Shown: positions 12,081 through 22,600, counted from the stretch's first letter. The stretch is DNA of 64,000 bases from Winogradskyella sp. (GCA_002722255.1 PBLD01000001.1:25582-89581); one strand, 5' to 3'. The notes: generated from the sequence alone by a model not told the origin. Translations and numbers: made by a program.

Positions 12081-13283
12081 TTATTTTAAAATTGTAAATG
12101 AAAATATTGAACCATTACCTAATTCTGACTCAATGGAAATAGACCCTCCCAATTTAGCTACCATTTTACTTACGATTGCTAAACCTAAGCCTGTGCCTTC
12201 TTTACCAAAACGATCTGTTTTACTTAGCTTTACAAAGACATCAAAGATTTTGTCTTGGTACTGCTTTTCAATTCCTGGGCCATTATCTTGAACACTAAAA
12301 ATGTAGTACTCTTCATTCTCATCTATATTAACATCTACTTTTGCTTTCGGTTTGTCATTATATTTTATAGCATTACCGATAAGATTGGTTAGTATTTGAC
12401 CTACTACAATAACATTAATATTTAAGTTCTTAATTTCTGAGTTGAAGTTTAATTCGAGATTTTGATCGCTAGAATAGAAGTTACTTATTTTTTCACTAAA
12501 ATTTTTTAATGAAATATAATTTTTCTCTTCTCCTACAGTATCAATATTTGCACTATAATCCATTAACCTCTCAAGAAATTTATACAATTGATCCGAAGAT
12601 TTAATAATTAACTCTATAAGGCCTAAACCATCGTCGTTTAGTTGAGATTTGTAACTTGCCAAGAACATTCCTGCCAGATTAGAAATATTAGATATTGGAG
12701 ATTTTATATCGTGAGCAGCGACATGCGCAAATTGCTCTAAATCTTGATTTTTATTTTCTAACTCATCTACAACCTTATTTAACTCATAATTCTTTTTACG
12801 AAGAACCAATAAATTCATAACCTGTTTAGACAAAATTCTAAGCGATTCTTTCTGACCTTTATTTAAACCATTAGGCTTATTGTCAATTACACACAGCGTA
12901 CCTAAGGGAAGTCCCGCTTCAGATTTTAATGGTACGCCTGCATAAAAAATAACATTAGGATCTCCTGTAACTAATGGGTTATCATAAAATCGTTCATCTT
13001 TTCTAGCATCATTGACTAACAACGTGTTTTCAGCATCGTTAATTGCGTGGGCGCAAAAGGCTAGTTCTCTTGGAGTTTCTGGCGCATCAAGTCCATATCT
13101 GGACTTAAACCACTGCCTATCTTTATCAACAAGACTTATTAAGGCAATTGGTGTTCCACATATTTCTGCTGCTAATTTTGTGAGATCATCGTAGTCTGAC
13201 TCAGGGAGAGAATCTAAAATATTATAACTCTCTAATTCTCTTAATCTTTCGGCTTCGTTAATATGGTTATTTGGGGCAATCAT
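12081..13283 (-). CDS. GAF-domain sensor histidine kinase
   Basis: 400 aa and soluble: no membrane helix or signal peptide is visible. Residues about 20-160 are a GAF domain of the type that follows the ERLRELESYNILDSLPE opening. A short coiled-coil (about 162-186) leads to the HisKA domain with phospho-acceptor His191 in AHVAAHDIKSPIS. The HATPase_c domain has an N box (NLIGNAIKYND), G1 (DNGPGIE) and G2 (GKEGTGLGLAIV), all intact. It should autophosphorylate in response to a cytoplasmic signal bound by GAF; the ligand is unknown. No response regulator is adjacent, so it is an orphan kinase. The gene runs towards maeB (74-base gap) and diverges from the DUF5686 gene. Confidence 0.9.
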   Translation of the reverse strand: MIAPNNHINEAERLRELESYNILDSLPESDYDDLTKLAAEICGTPIALISLVDKDRQWFKSRYGLDAPETPRELAFCAHAINDAENTLLVNDARKDERFYDNPLVTGDPNVIFYAGVPLKSEAGLPLGTLCVIDNKPNGLNKGQKESLRILSKQVMNLLVLRKKNYELNKVVDELENKNQDLEQFAHVAAHDIKSPISNISNLAGMFLASYKSQLNDDGLGLIELIIKSSDQLYKFLERLMDYSANIDTVGEEKNYISLKNFSEKISNFYSSDQNLELNFNSEIKNLNINVIVVGQILTNLIGNAIKYNDKPKAKVDVNIDENEEYYIFSVQDNGPGIEKQYQDKIFDVFVKLSKTDRFGKEGTGLGLAIVSKMVAKLGGSISIESELGNGSIFSFTILK

Positions 13284-13459
13284 ATTTACTTATTTTTAAC
13301 ATCGCAAAATACTATTTTTATTTCAAACAAGGCATCAACACATACTATTAACACTTGCTTTTCAAACATTTAAGTATAAAAATCAAACATAGACTTTAAA
13401 TTACTAACTAATAGTTGTAAATAATTTTTGTTAATTAGTAAAGTACAAATGACTCATTT

Positions 13460-15826
13460 ATGAAAAACAACTTCTTACTTCTTTTTATTACCATAACATT
13501 TTCCTCCTTTTGCCAGACTAATAGAAAAATATATATCGCTGATAATGAAACTAAAAAACCTATTCCATTTGCTAATGTCGTGTACAGTAACTTATCGTTA
13601 AAAGGCACAAGTTCTGATATTGATGGTGCTTTTTTTGTTCCGTCAAACGTAACAGAATTAACTATTAGTTCTGTAGGTTACGAAACCAAAGTCATAGCAT
13701 TTAATACAACAACTCCTAAAACTATTTTTTTAAACCCTAAAATCAGCGAATTAGACGAGGTAGTTTTAGATGGCGAAAACCCTGCGCATCGTATTATAAA
13801 ATTGGCCACCAAAAACAAAGATTTAAACAACCCTAAAAACTTAAAATCGTATACCTACAAAGCTTATGATAAAATTTATTTAACCTCTCAAAACAGTACA
13901 AAATCAAAAGATTCTATTCTATCCAAATTAGATGAGTTATTCGAAGGTTCGCATTTATTTATTACCGAAACCATTACTAAACACAAATATTTAAAGCCAA
14001 GATTAACTCAAGATAGTATTATAGCAACAAAATCTTCAGGTTTTAAAAACCCAAACTTCTCGTTATTGGCTAACAGTTTACAGCCTTTTTCGTTTTATGA
14101 TGACCATTTGGTTTTAGTTGAAACGAATTACCTAAACCCAATTTCTAAAGGAAGTACACGAAAGTATAAGTTTAGGTTAAAAGAGGAAATTGTTAAAGAT
14201 AACGACACCTTATTTGTTATTTCTTTTGAACCTAAAGCTAATCGTAATTTTGAAGGTCTAAAAGGAGTTCTCACCATTAACTCTAACAAATATGCCGTTC
14301 AAAGTGTTGATGCAAAAACGGTAAATTCAGGTAAAATAGGCTATACCATTCAGCAAAAATACGCTCTAGTTAATGAGCAATATTGGTTTCCTGAGCAACT
14401 AAACTTTATAATGACTTTGGGCTCTGAACTCAACAATATGGCATACTATGGTAAAAGTTATATTTCAGATATTTCACTTTTCGAACCCTTAACAACCAAA
14501 GATTTTTCCTTAACCACTAACTTTATTTCTGATGATGCCACTAAAAAGTCTTCTGATTTTTGGAGACTCAACAGAAGAGATAGCCTAGATTTAATGGAAC
14601 TAAAGACTTATGCTATTTTAGATAGTATTGGTGAGAAAAAGAATTTTGACAAAATACTCACCTATATACCAAAGGTAGTTGAAGGAAGATTTCCTTTAAA
14701 ATATGTAGATATTGATGTAAATCAACTTTTTAGATACAATAATTACGAAGGATTTAGAACTGGCTTGGGCCTCTACACTAACGATGATATTATAAAAAAT
14801 GTGTCTGTTGGTGGTTATGGTGCGTATGGTTTTAAAGACCACACATGGAAGTATGGTTTTGGTATGTATTTCGATTTTTCAAAAGAACAAGACTTTACTA
14901 TCGACTTAGAATATAAAAATGACTTACTCGAAACTGGCAATTTTTCGGGAGACAGAATAAAAAGCACTCTAAATCAACGAGGATGGATTGCCAGCCAAAT
15001 GGATGCTATTGAGTCTTACAGCATTAAAACTAATATGAAGTTAATTAGAAATGTAGATTGGTCGTTTGGTTTTAACACCTCTGATATAAGTCCGCAATAT
15101 GATTATGCTTTTAATCAAAATGGTTCACCTATTACAGATTACACCAATACCGAAATACAGTTTGGACTCACTTACCGTTCTAATGAAAAGGTAACTAACA
15201 TGTTTGGTTTAAAAATAAAGGAACCTAGTGATAAACCTGTGGTAAATTTCTTGTATGCTCGTGGATTAGAAAACACTTTTGATGGTGATTTTAGCTACAA
15301 CAAATTTAGATTTACTCTAGACCATAGTTTTATAACCAAAGGATTGGGTAAAACAACATACAGACTAGATTTAGGTTACATAGACAAAACACTGCCTTAC
15401 GGATTATTATTTACAGGCGAAGGTTCTTTTGATAGGAGTATTCCTTTTGTGGTTACTAACTATTTTCAAACCATGCGACCATATGAGTTTTTATCAGATA
15501 GATATGCGAGTCTATTTACGACGCATAACTTCGGGAGGCTTTTTAATAACAAAGGAAAAATAGCACCTGAGGTTGTACTATATAACAACTTTAGTATTGG
15601 TGAATTATCTAATGAAAGTAATCATCAGTTTATTAGCTTTAAAACTAAAGAAGAACTTTTTAGTGAGACAGGTTTAGAACTTCAAAACTTCTTGAAGTTT
15701 GATGTTAATGAGTTGTTTTATTTAAGCTTTGGTGTAGGTGCGTTTTATAGGTACGGATTTCACAACCTTGATAAATCAAAAGATAATTTTGCTTTTAAAT
15801 ACGGAATGCAGTTTAGTTTTAAATAA
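13460..15826 (+). CDS. DUF5686 / carboxypeptidase-like regulatory domain outer-membrane protein
   Basis: 788 aa, ATG start. A signal peptide (residues 1-18, ending SSFC) is followed by a carboxypeptidase-regulatory-like beta-sandwich (about 22-100; IPFANVVYSNLSLKGTSSDI, SSVGYETKVI) and a long beta-strand-rich body with the spacing of an outer-membrane barrel, ending in FSFK. This arrangement is common in Bacteroidota and is usually annotated DUF5686; its function is not established. It lacks a TonB plug, so it is not a normal TonB receptor. The preceding 176 bases hold no gene; a near-consensus TAATTTTTG around 13422-13430 may be part of its promoter. Its stop is only four bases from the stop of the convergent GH13 gene. 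Confidence 0.75.
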   Translation: MKNNFLLLFITITFSSFCQTNRKIYIADNETKKPIPFANVVYSNLSLKGTSSDIDGAFFVPSNVTELTISSVGYETKVIAFNTTTPKTIFLNPKISELDEVVLDGENPAHRIIKLATKNKDLNNPKNLKSYTYKAYDKIYLTSQNSTKSKDSILSKLDELFEGSHLFITETITKHKYLKPRLTQDSIIATKSSGFKNPNFSLLANSLQPFSFYDDHLVLVETNYLNPISKGSTRKYKFRLKEEIVKDNDTLFVISFEPKANRNFEGLKGVLTINSNKYAVQSVDAKTVNSGKIGYTIQQKYALVNEQYWFPEQLNFIMTLGSELNNMAYYGKSYISDISLFEPLTTKDFSLTTNFISDDATKKSSDFWRLNRRDSLDLMELKTYAILDSIGEKKNFDKILTYIPKVVEGRFPLKYVDIDVNQLFRYNNYEGFRTGLGLYTNDDIIKNVSVGGYGAYGFKDHTWKYGFGMYFDFSKEQDFTIDLEYKNDLLETGNFSGDRIKSTLNQRGWIASQMDAIESYSIKTNMKLIRNVDWSFGFNTSDISPQYDYAFNQNGSPITDYTNTEIQFGLTYRSNEKVTNMFGLKIKEPSDKPVVNFLYARGLENTFDGDFSYNKFRFTLDHSFITKGLGKTTYRLDLGYIDKTLPYGLLFTGEGSFDRSIPFVVTNYFQTMRPYEFLSDRYASLFTTHNFGRLFNNKGKIAPEVVLYNNFSIGELSNESNHQFISFKTKEELFSETGLELQNFLKFDVNELFYLSFGVGAFYRYGFHNLDKSKDNFAFKYGMQFSFK

Positions 15827-15830
15827 CAAA

Positions 15831-17564
15831 CTAAAATGTCATAGCCTTAACTTTCTCACCTTCTGAATAAGTAACACTAAATTTGAAGGTTTTTAAATCT
15901 GCTTCTAGCGTTGCAAAATCTTCTTCATTTTGCCAATGCATTATTAATTTATTACTCAATGACTCCTTTACAGTTATACTACCATTAAATGCTTTTGAGG
16001 TATTTCTTAGTTTAATCAACTCTAGTTGATTGATAACGATATCTTTTTGCAAGCCATCTTCAATTGTTCTGTTTGAAAGTGTTGTTCTGTTAATTTCCTT
16101 ATGACCTCCTTCTCCTGCGCGTTCCACTGCTTCATAATCGTTAGTACCAGCAAAAATATCTAAGTACCATACTTGTGGAATACCTGGCACAAACAACTGT
16201 ATTACCCTCGCCAACAAAAACTTATCTTCTTGCTCACCCAATGCACTAAAGTAGGTAGCGTTAACTTGGTAATACGAAATTTTATTCCCCTCAGAATCAT
16301 AGAGATTTTTTACTCGTCCACCACGTTCTAGAACAATATTCATGATGTCATCTATTTCATCATCAGTTAGCAAACCTGCATTGTAAGTTCCGTTAACTTC
16401 TTTTCCTTTTAAATCTAAAACAGGAATACCGTCATGACAACCAAGCATGTTTACCGTTTTGTATTTGTTAGCAACAATTTCATTAATCCATTTTACCAGT
16501 GCGTTATTATCTGCTTTTTCTAAAGTATGAATTATAAGTCCTGGTAAGAAAAAATCGTAAATCTGATAATCTTGTTCCGCAACTTCTTTATGAAGAAATG
16601 ATCCGTATTCCGCATGAATTTCGGGTAATAACTTGAGTTCGTTTTTATCTGCAATCTCTCTTATTTTCATTAAATAATCCCATGTGCCTGGTGTATTAAA
16701 AAAATTAGATTGACCAACTTCTTTATGTAAATAGGCAAAAGCATCTAATCGTAATACAGAACAACCAAAGGATTTTAATTTTGCGAGTGTTTCGTTGTAA
16801 AACTCCCAGACTAATGGCGATTTTGCGTTAACATCCATTTGCCCCAAGTAAGTACACTTCCTGTAGACTATATTTACAATTTTATGCTTTACATCTTCAT
16901 CAAGATTAAGTTGTAGTTGTTCTATGGGTTTATTATCCTCAATTGACTTATTTATAATTTGACAAATAGACTCTTTTTCGGGCAAAGACAAGTTAAATAC
17001 ATCTTTTAAATCCTCTACCTCAATTTTATTGAATGTTATTTTTTGATAAAAGGTATTCCAGTATGGCTGTTTACTACCATCAGGAAAAGGAACTTGCAAA
17101 ATTGGTAAGCCAGATTTTCGCATAAAAAGTTTATCGAGATAAACATCATCTGGAATAATAATACCGTCGCTATTTAATTTCCCAAAGCCCTGCCAAAATT
17201 CATTCCAATTGATAAAAAAATCTTTGTAAATAGAGTTTTTACCATGTTTTAATAAATCTTTAAACTGAGGTGAAGCTACCGAAAGATGATTTAATACTAT
17301 ATCAAATTTCAGTTCTATCCCTAAAGATTTTAGATCCTCTAAATCCTTTTTAGATACTAAATCCTCATTAATATTGTAATCTATAATAGAGAAACCTCTA
17401 TCTAAATCGCTATTAAAAAACGTTGGCAACACATAGAATAAAGAAAAGGCATCTTTAAACTCTGGCTTTTGCAACATGGTAATAGTATCGCTTAATTTAT
17501 CGCCTATACTATCTGGGTAGGCATTAAGCATAACTCCGTTGGCAACCTCGTTTTTCTGTATCAT
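15831..17564 (-). CDS. GH13 sugar phosphorylase, probably sucrose phosphorylase
   Basis: 577 aa, no signal peptide, so cytoplasmic. It resembles GH13 subfamily 18, which uses phosphate to split sucrose or related alpha-glucosides into glucose-1-phosphate plus the partner sugar. The catalytic set is visible: nucleophile Asp274 in VLRLDAFAYLHK, acid/base Glu315 in LLPEIHAEYG, and stabilising Asp378 in GCHDGIPVLDLKGKE. It is longer than typical sucrose phosphorylases (about 490-500 aa), with an insertion around residues 150-240, so sucrose-6-phosphate or glucosylglycerate are alternative substrates. Sucrose is favoured by the neighbours: a PfkB kinase seven bases upstream, an SLC45-like permease and a TonB receptor in the same run, with a LacI regulator divergent. 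Confidence 0.75.
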   Translation of the reverse strand: MIQKNEVANGVMLNAYPDSIGDKLSDTITMLQKPEFKDAFSLFYVLPTFFNSDLDRGFSIIDYNINEDLVSKKDLEDLKSLGIELKFDIVLNHLSVASPQFKDLLKHGKNSIYKDFFINWNEFWQGFGKLNSDGIIIPDDVYLDKLFMRKSGLPILQVPFPDGSKQPYWNTFYQKITFNKIEVEDLKDVFNLSLPEKESICQIINKSIEDNKPIEQLQLNLDEDVKHKIVNIVYRKCTYLGQMDVNAKSPLVWEFYNETLAKLKSFGCSVLRLDAFAYLHKEVGQSNFFNTPGTWDYLMKIREIADKNELKLLPEIHAEYGSFLHKEVAEQDYQIYDFFLPGLIIHTLEKADNNALVKWINEIVANKYKTVNMLGCHDGIPVLDLKGKEVNGTYNAGLLTDDEIDDIMNIVLERGGRVKNLYDSEGNKISYYQVNATYFSALGEQEDKFLLARVIQLFVPGIPQVWYLDIFAGTNDYEAVERAGEGGHKEINRTTLSNRTIEDGLQKDIVINQLELIKLRNTSKAFNGSITVKESLSNKLIMHWQNEEDFATLEADLKTFKFSVTYSEGEKVKAMTF

Positions 17565-17571
17565 ATTATAT

Positions 17572-18510
17572 TTATAGTAGTTTGGAAAGTATATCTATAT
17601 TATCTGGCAACCTACCTACATTCTGAAGTTTTAAAGCAGCAAGTTGCAATGCTACTTCTAAACATTCCTTAACTGGTTTTTCTTTTATATAGGCAAATAA
17701 AAAGCCTGACCAAAAAGCATCTCCAGCTCCTGTAGCATCCATTACCATGTCTATTTTTATTGCTGGTAGTTGAATGAGTTCTTTATCCTTCTGAGACAGA
17801 ATGACTCCGTTACTACCTAATGTAAGACATATTATGTCCACTCCTTCATTATGAAAAAAATCGAAGATTTCTTGGTGTGGTAGCTTTTTACCAAAAAGCC
17901 TAAGCATATCGTCTTCACTTATTTTAATCAGTGGATTAAACTTACAATAAGCTTTGATAATCTCTAGAGCTTCATCTTTGCTTTCCCAGATTTCATCAGC
18001 ATAATTAACATCTATACTAAGTTTACAACCAGAATCGTAAGCTTCTTTTGCTTTGTTTAAAATTGTTGTCTGTGCAGGTTTGCGACTAAGTGCAAAACAA
18101 GTTGTATGATATATTTTAGCCTGTTTTAATAAACTTTCAGGTATTTGCGCTTCGGTAATACAAGAATCTGCTTCTCTAAAAGGAATAAAATCTGGTGTTC
18201 CTTTTGTACGTGATACGAAAATGACACTCGTTGGCTTTTTCTCAATGCGATTAATATTGGATACATCTACTCCTACTTCAGAGAATCTTTCAAAAATATA
18301 ATCACCAAATCCATCATCTCCTACAGCAGCAATCATTTTAGATTTTAGACCTAAACGTGCCATATTCATAGCAACGTTAGTAGGCGACCCTCCTAAATAC
18401 CTGTGATAATCTCTTGTATCATTTATTGTTACATTGGTTTGGTGACCAATAAAATCAATTAAGGCCTCACCAACACAAAGAATATCTATATTTTGATTAT
18501 TATTTTTCAA
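17572..18510 (-). CDS. PfkB-family sugar kinase, probable fructokinase
   Basis: 312 aa. The ribokinase fold is shown by LCVGEALIDFIG near the start, the GG motif LGGSPTNVAMNMARLG (about 39-54), and the ATP/anion-hole motif DATGAGDAFWSGF (258-270) with catalytic Asp264. Fructokinases of this family turn fructose into fructose-6-phosphate; here the fructose would come from the GH13 phosphorylase encoded seven bases downstream. The start is TTG at 18510: an in-frame stop lies just upstream (18517-18519) and the first internal Met is far inside the domain. It follows the permease stop by 12 bases, so it is in the operon. Confidence 0.85.
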   Translation of the reverse strand: MKNNNQNIDILCVGEALIDFIGHQTNVTINDTRDYHRYLGGSPTNVAMNMARLGLKSKMIAAVGDDGFGDYIFERFSEVGVDVSNINRIEKKPTSVIFVSRTKGTPDFIPFREADSCITEAQIPESLLKQAKIYHTTCFALSRKPAQTTILNKAKEAYDSGCKLSIDVNYADEIWESKDEALEIIKAYCKFNPLIKISEDDMLRLFGKKLPHQEIFDFFHNEGVDIICLTLGSNGVILSQKDKELIQLPAIKIDMVMDATGAGDAFWSGFLFAYIKEKPVKECLEVALQLAALKLQNVGRLPDNIDILSKLL

Positions 18511-18522
18511 CGTTTGTTATAA

Positions 18523-19839
18523 TTAAGACGTTACCTCTTCTACCTCTTTATTCTTTGTTTTCATTAATAGAGTTAAAACAGAGGCTACGATTAACAATAT
18601 ACCTGCAAAAGTTATTGCATGGCGCGGATCGTTATTTAAAAAATGTTTTAATATATACCCAAATGATACTGTTTGAAATATCATTGGTATTACAATCATC
18701 ATATTTATTATTCCCATATAAACTCCATAGCGTTCCTTAGGAATATCGGAAACAACCATTAAATATGGAATACCCATCATACTCGCCCAACCGATACCAA
18801 AACCAGTGATAGCAAAAAATAGTAGATTTTTATTTTCAATATGTGGAAAAGCTAAAAATCCTATAGCTGCTAAGATGAGGCAAAAAGCATGAACTCGTTT
18901 AGCACTAAATCGCTTAGCAAAGCCAACTAGAGCAAACGCTACCAAAAAAGTTACGACATTGTACCAACCATTAACCAAGCCTGTCCAACCTACAGCTTCA
19001 CTGTATAATTCTTTGTTATCTGGTGTTGCATTCCATACAGAAAGTGCAACACTTTTTGAAGAATTTTGCCAATAGCAAAAAAGCGCATACCACTGAAACA
19101 AGTATACTAAAGCCAATTGCCACATTACTTTTGGCATATCTTTTATTGCTGAAACGATTTCTACCAAAGGCTCAAAGACCCCGTTTTTTTCAGCTTTTAG
19201 AGCTTCTAATTCTTCTTTAGTTGGTGGTATTTCTTTTGTTTTGCTATTACTCCACAATATTGAAGCGATAGAACAAAATGCTCCTAAGAAAAACGAAGCA
19301 TACACCCAATTAGGCAAAGAGCCTGTTGTACCTACAATAATTAAAGGAAACACAAATAACGATACGTTTGCCAAGACCTGACCTAAACCTGTAAAGAAAC
19401 TTTGCATCTGAAAACCTAAAGGTCTCTGATCTTCGTTTAAGCTATCTGCTATGAGTGCTCTGTAAGGCTCCATTGCAGTGTTGTTCCCTGCATCTAATAT
19501 CCAAAGTAAACCTGCAGCCATCCATAACGAACTACTAAAAGGAAAGGCGATTAATGCCAAACTACATAAAATAGCTCCGATAAGAAAGTACGGTTTTCTT
19601 CTCCCTAGTTTAGGATGCCATGTTTTATCACTTAAAGCACCTATTACTGGTTGTACTAATAAACCTGTTACAGGACCTGCTAAATGTAAAATTGGTATTT
19701 GATCTGGACTTGCTCCTAAAAAATCGTAAATAGGTGTTACTGCACTTTGTTGTAACCCGAAGCTGTATTGAATTCCGAAAAACCCAACATTCATGTTTAG
19801 AATTTGCCAAAAGCTTAATTTGGGTTTAGATCTGAGCAT
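18523..19839 (-). CDS. MFS sugar permease of the SLC45/GPH type
   Basis: 438 aa with about 12 membrane helices. The loop between helices 2 and 3 carries GALSDKTWHPKLGRRKPYFL (69-88), like the RRRP(F/Y) loop of plant and SLC45 sucrose transporters, and helix 1 has GFFGIQYSFGLQQS. The expected role is proton-coupled sugar uptake over the inner membrane; together with the GH13 phosphorylase and kinase downstream, sucrose is the best guess, with maltose-type disaccharides as an alternative. It lies 139 bases after the TonB receptor gene, with a terminator-like hairpin in between. Confidence 0.85.
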   Translation of the reverse strand: MLRSKPKLSFWQILNMNVGFFGIQYSFGLQQSAVTPIYDFLGASPDQIPILHLAGPVTGLLVQPVIGALSDKTWHPKLGRRKPYFLIGAILCSLALIAFPFSSSLWMAAGLLWILDAGNNTAMEPYRALIADSLNEDQRPLGFQMQSFFTGLGQVLANVSLFVFPLIIVGTTGSLPNWVYASFFLGAFCSIASILWSNSKTKEIPPTKEELEALKAEKNGVFEPLVEIVSAIKDMPKVMWQLALVYLFQWYALFCYWQNSSKSVALSVWNATPDNKELYSEAVGWTGLVNGWYNVVTFLVAFALVGFAKRFSAKRVHAFCLILAAIGFLAFPHIENKNLLFFAITGFGIGWASMMGIPYLMVVSDIPKERYGVYMGIINMMIVIPMIFQTVSFGYILKHFLNNDPRHAITFAGILLIVASVLTLLMKTKNKEVEEVTS

Positions 19840-19884
19840 AACGTTTACTTTTGATTAAAAATACAACTTGAATTACTAAGGATT

Positions 19885-19920
19885 AAAAAGAGTCAATGAT
19901 AATAATTAACATTGACTCTT
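19885..19920 (-). terminator. Hairpin between the TonB receptor and permease genes
   Basis: An 11-bp perfect stem (AAGAGTCAATG at 19888-19898 with CATTGACTCTT at 19910-19920) and an 11-nt loop, followed on the minus strand by TTTTT. It lies inside an apparent operon, 58 bases after the receptor stop and 45 bases before the permease start. It probably ends part of the transcripts, giving more receptor than permease and enzymes, or it protects the receptor mRNA 3' end. Confidence 0.7.
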
Positions 19921-19978
19921 CTACCAATCAATCAATCAACTTAAAAGTCAATATTTTAAAACTCACTCAAATAAAATT

Positions 19979-22600
19979 TTATCTAAAAGTATAGTTAAGT
20001 CCTAAAGAAATAGATCTTCCTGGGACAGGTCTTGCTCTTACATAGTTGGTTTGTCCTTCTACGATAGAACCTTCTTCAGACTCAGTAATACCTAATGTAT
20101 CAAATATGTTATTGAAACCTAAGTTAGCACTTAAGTCTTTTGTAATACCATAGTTAAAGAAACCATTTACGATAACAAATCCTGGCATTACTAAATCGTT
20201 ATTATCTTGGGCATAAGCCTTTGATTGACCTATAAAACTAAGTCCGAAAGAATTTTGCTTTTCTGTACCAAAGTTATACGTTGGGATAAAGTTATAGATG
20301 AAATCTGGTTGTCTTCTTGGTGTATTACCATCGTTATCGCCAGAGTCTATTTTTGCATTAGTATAAGTTACACCACCACGTAAGCTAAGGTCATTAATTC
20401 TATAGAAACCTTCTAATTCAACACCAAGTGAGCTATAATCATTTTCTATTATGGAGTTTGAAGTTGCTTCAAAACCACCTTCTTCTGTAGTCTTAGCGTA
20501 GAATAATGTCGCGTATAAAGCACCATTATCAAATCCTCTCTTATACCCAACTTCTGCTTGATTTATAAAGTCTAATGCGTTAATCTTATCTCCATCTAAA
20601 TAATCTAAACCTGCAAATAAAATACGATCAGCCTTAGCTGCTGCACCTCTACTGTAACGTGCAAAAACCGCTTGTCTGTCTTGTAATTTATAGTTAACCC
20701 CTAATGAGTAAGACACATAATCATAATCGTAATCTACCGGAGTTGGATTTGCTGTATCTACAGCAGAAACAGATTGCTCTGGCGCAGAAATCACTCCGTC
20801 GTTATTAATATCAAACGTAGTTTGTACCGTACCTGCAAATGTGCCATCTACCTGTCCTTTATCAAAACGAATACTTGCGTCGAAATTTAAATCTTCAGAA
20901 GCCTCGATAGCAATATTTGCATAAGGTGCAGAAATATTATACTGTGTATCGTAATTACGTGTACAGCAATTTCCCCAAAAAGGTACTCCATAGGCATATA
21001 ATCCATTTGTACTCAAAGCAGTTCCTGTTGCATCTGCAACATCTATTAACCTAGCATTATCATCATTTACTTCTTGTAGGTAAGAATTCCACAACCAAGA
21101 CATAGATACATTTTGAATAGATTTAAAGTAACCTACAGTAACATCTACATTGTCAAATGACTTTGTTAATCTTAAGTCATTCATAAAATTGTTAAAGTCA
21201 TTCAACTCCACATCAAACATATGAATCCTAGCCAGCAATGCATCATCACTTACCGCTGACCCGTCATTAGCATAAGTTAAGGTAGAACCTGTACCAAACG
21301 ACTCTGCTATTGCATTAGCTGTATTTACTTCTGCCGGGAATGGCGACACAAAATTTCCTTTATTAAAAGAGAATCTACCGTTGTTTCTAATTCTCCATCC
21401 ATCACTTAATTCAAAAGACGCATCAAGACCTAATGATGTTGAAATAGGATTCATACCATCTGCAACATTAGATCTTCTTAACTGACCATCTGCACCTAAA
21501 TTTACATTTTGAGTTAAATAAGATGAATGTAAAGACCCTCTTGTTGCGTCAAAGTTAGGTGCATTACCCCAATCTGGATCATCATTTGTTCCTGTAACTT
21601 TTATTGGCATTGGTAAGTATGCTGCCGCTCTATCGTTTAAATATTTTGTGCTTAACCTCACATAGCCTTTTTCAAATTCTTTAGTAAGGTTTAATTTAAT
21701 TTGCCCACCATTATTAGCGGTAAACCCTGTCTCTCTAATACCTTCACCAGCTCTGTAAAAACCACCTGCATGAAAATATAACCCTTCACCTATTGGTGCA
21801 CCATAATCAAAATCTGTTCTAAAAGATCCATAATCTAAACCAAATGATGTGCCAATAGAACCTCCTTGAGTTTTTCCTGTTTTACTGATTAAGTTAATTA
21901 TAGCACCAGGAGAGTTTGAAGATAATGTAGATGCCGAACCACCTCTTATCGCCTCAATTCTTCCTATATTATTATCAAATCTTGTAAAAATATCTGCCGT
22001 TGCAAAAGACATATCACCAAATAATAAAACAGGTAAACCATCTTCTTGAAGTTGAACATATTTTGAACCACCTGAAGAAACCGGCACACCTCTTACTGCA
22101 ATATTAGAGTTACCTTCACCACCCGAAGACTCTGAACGAATACCAGGTATTGTCCTAAAAATTTCTGCTGTTGTTCTAGGTGCTGATTGTTGAATAACCT
22201 TTGGTCTCATAGTAGTTACAGATACACTAGAATTAATTCTTGATTTTGGATTTGTAACACCAGTAACTATAACTTGATCTAAAGACTCTGTATCTTCAGT
22301 TAAAACAAAATCTACAGTTAAATCTGTACCATCAACTGTAATGGACTTTCTAGATTCAGAATAACCTAAGTAAGAAACTATCATTGTATAAGTTCCATTT
22401 TCTACATTAGAAACTGTATACTTACCATCTATATCAGTTACAGCTCCTTTAGAGGTACCCTCTAAAATAATGTTTGCACCTGGTACTGACATACCATTGT
22501 TGTCTTTAACGATACCTGAAATATTACTCTGTGCAGATAGAAAGTATCCTATCATAACAAAAGCAATAAAAACGCCCCATTTGTTTTTTAATAAATTCAT
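19979..22600 (-). CDS. TonB-dependent outer-membrane receptor, putative sugar importer
   Basis: 873 aa. Signal peptide 1-23 (ending YFLSA), a carboxypeptidase-regulatory-like domain (about 25-101), a TonB box LDQVIVTG (107-114), a plug domain (about 130-240) and a 22-strand-type barrel ending with aromatic SLGLNYTFR. The N-terminal domain is shared with SusC, but no susD-like gene follows, and the size is smaller than typical SusC (about 1000 aa). An adjacent pair of cysteines occurs in WGNCCTRNYD in the barrel region. It heads the putative sucrose operon and is divergent from a LacI-type regulator across two palindromes. Substrate is inferred from the neighbours only. Confidence 0.88.
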   Translation of the reverse strand: MNLLKNKWGVFIAFVMIGYFLSAQSNISGIVKDNNGMSVPGANIILEGTSKGAVTDIDGKYTVSNVENGTYTMIVSYLGYSESRKSITVDGTDLTVDFVLTEDTESLDQVIVTGVTNPKSRINSSVSVTTMRPKVIQQSAPRTTAEIFRTIPGIRSESSGGEGNSNIAVRGVPVSSGGSKYVQLQEDGLPVLLFGDMSFATADIFTRFDNNIGRIEAIRGGSASTLSSNSPGAIINLISKTGKTQGGSIGTSFGLDYGSFRTDFDYGAPIGEGLYFHAGGFYRAGEGIRETGFTANNGGQIKLNLTKEFEKGYVRLSTKYLNDRAAAYLPMPIKVTGTNDDPDWGNAPNFDATRGSLHSSYLTQNVNLGADGQLRRSNVADGMNPISTSLGLDASFELSDGWRIRNNGRFSFNKGNFVSPFPAEVNTANAIAESFGTGSTLTYANDGSAVSDDALLARIHMFDVELNDFNNFMNDLRLTKSFDNVDVTVGYFKSIQNVSMSWLWNSYLQEVNDDNARLIDVADATGTALSTNGLYAYGVPFWGNCCTRNYDTQYNISAPYANIAIEASEDLNFDASIRFDKGQVDGTFAGTVQTTFDINNDGVISAPEQSVSAVDTANPTPVDYDYDYVSYSLGVNYKLQDRQAVFARYSRGAAAKADRILFAGLDYLDGDKINALDFINQAEVGYKRGFDNGALYATLFYAKTTEEGGFEATSNSIIENDYSSLGVELEGFYRINDLSLRGGVTYTNAKIDSGDNDGNTPRRQPDFIYNFIPTYNFGTEKQNSFGLSFIGQSKAYAQDNNDLVMPGFVIVNGFFNYGITKDLSANLGFNNIFDTLGITESEEGSIVEGQTNYVRARPVPGRSISLGLNYTFR

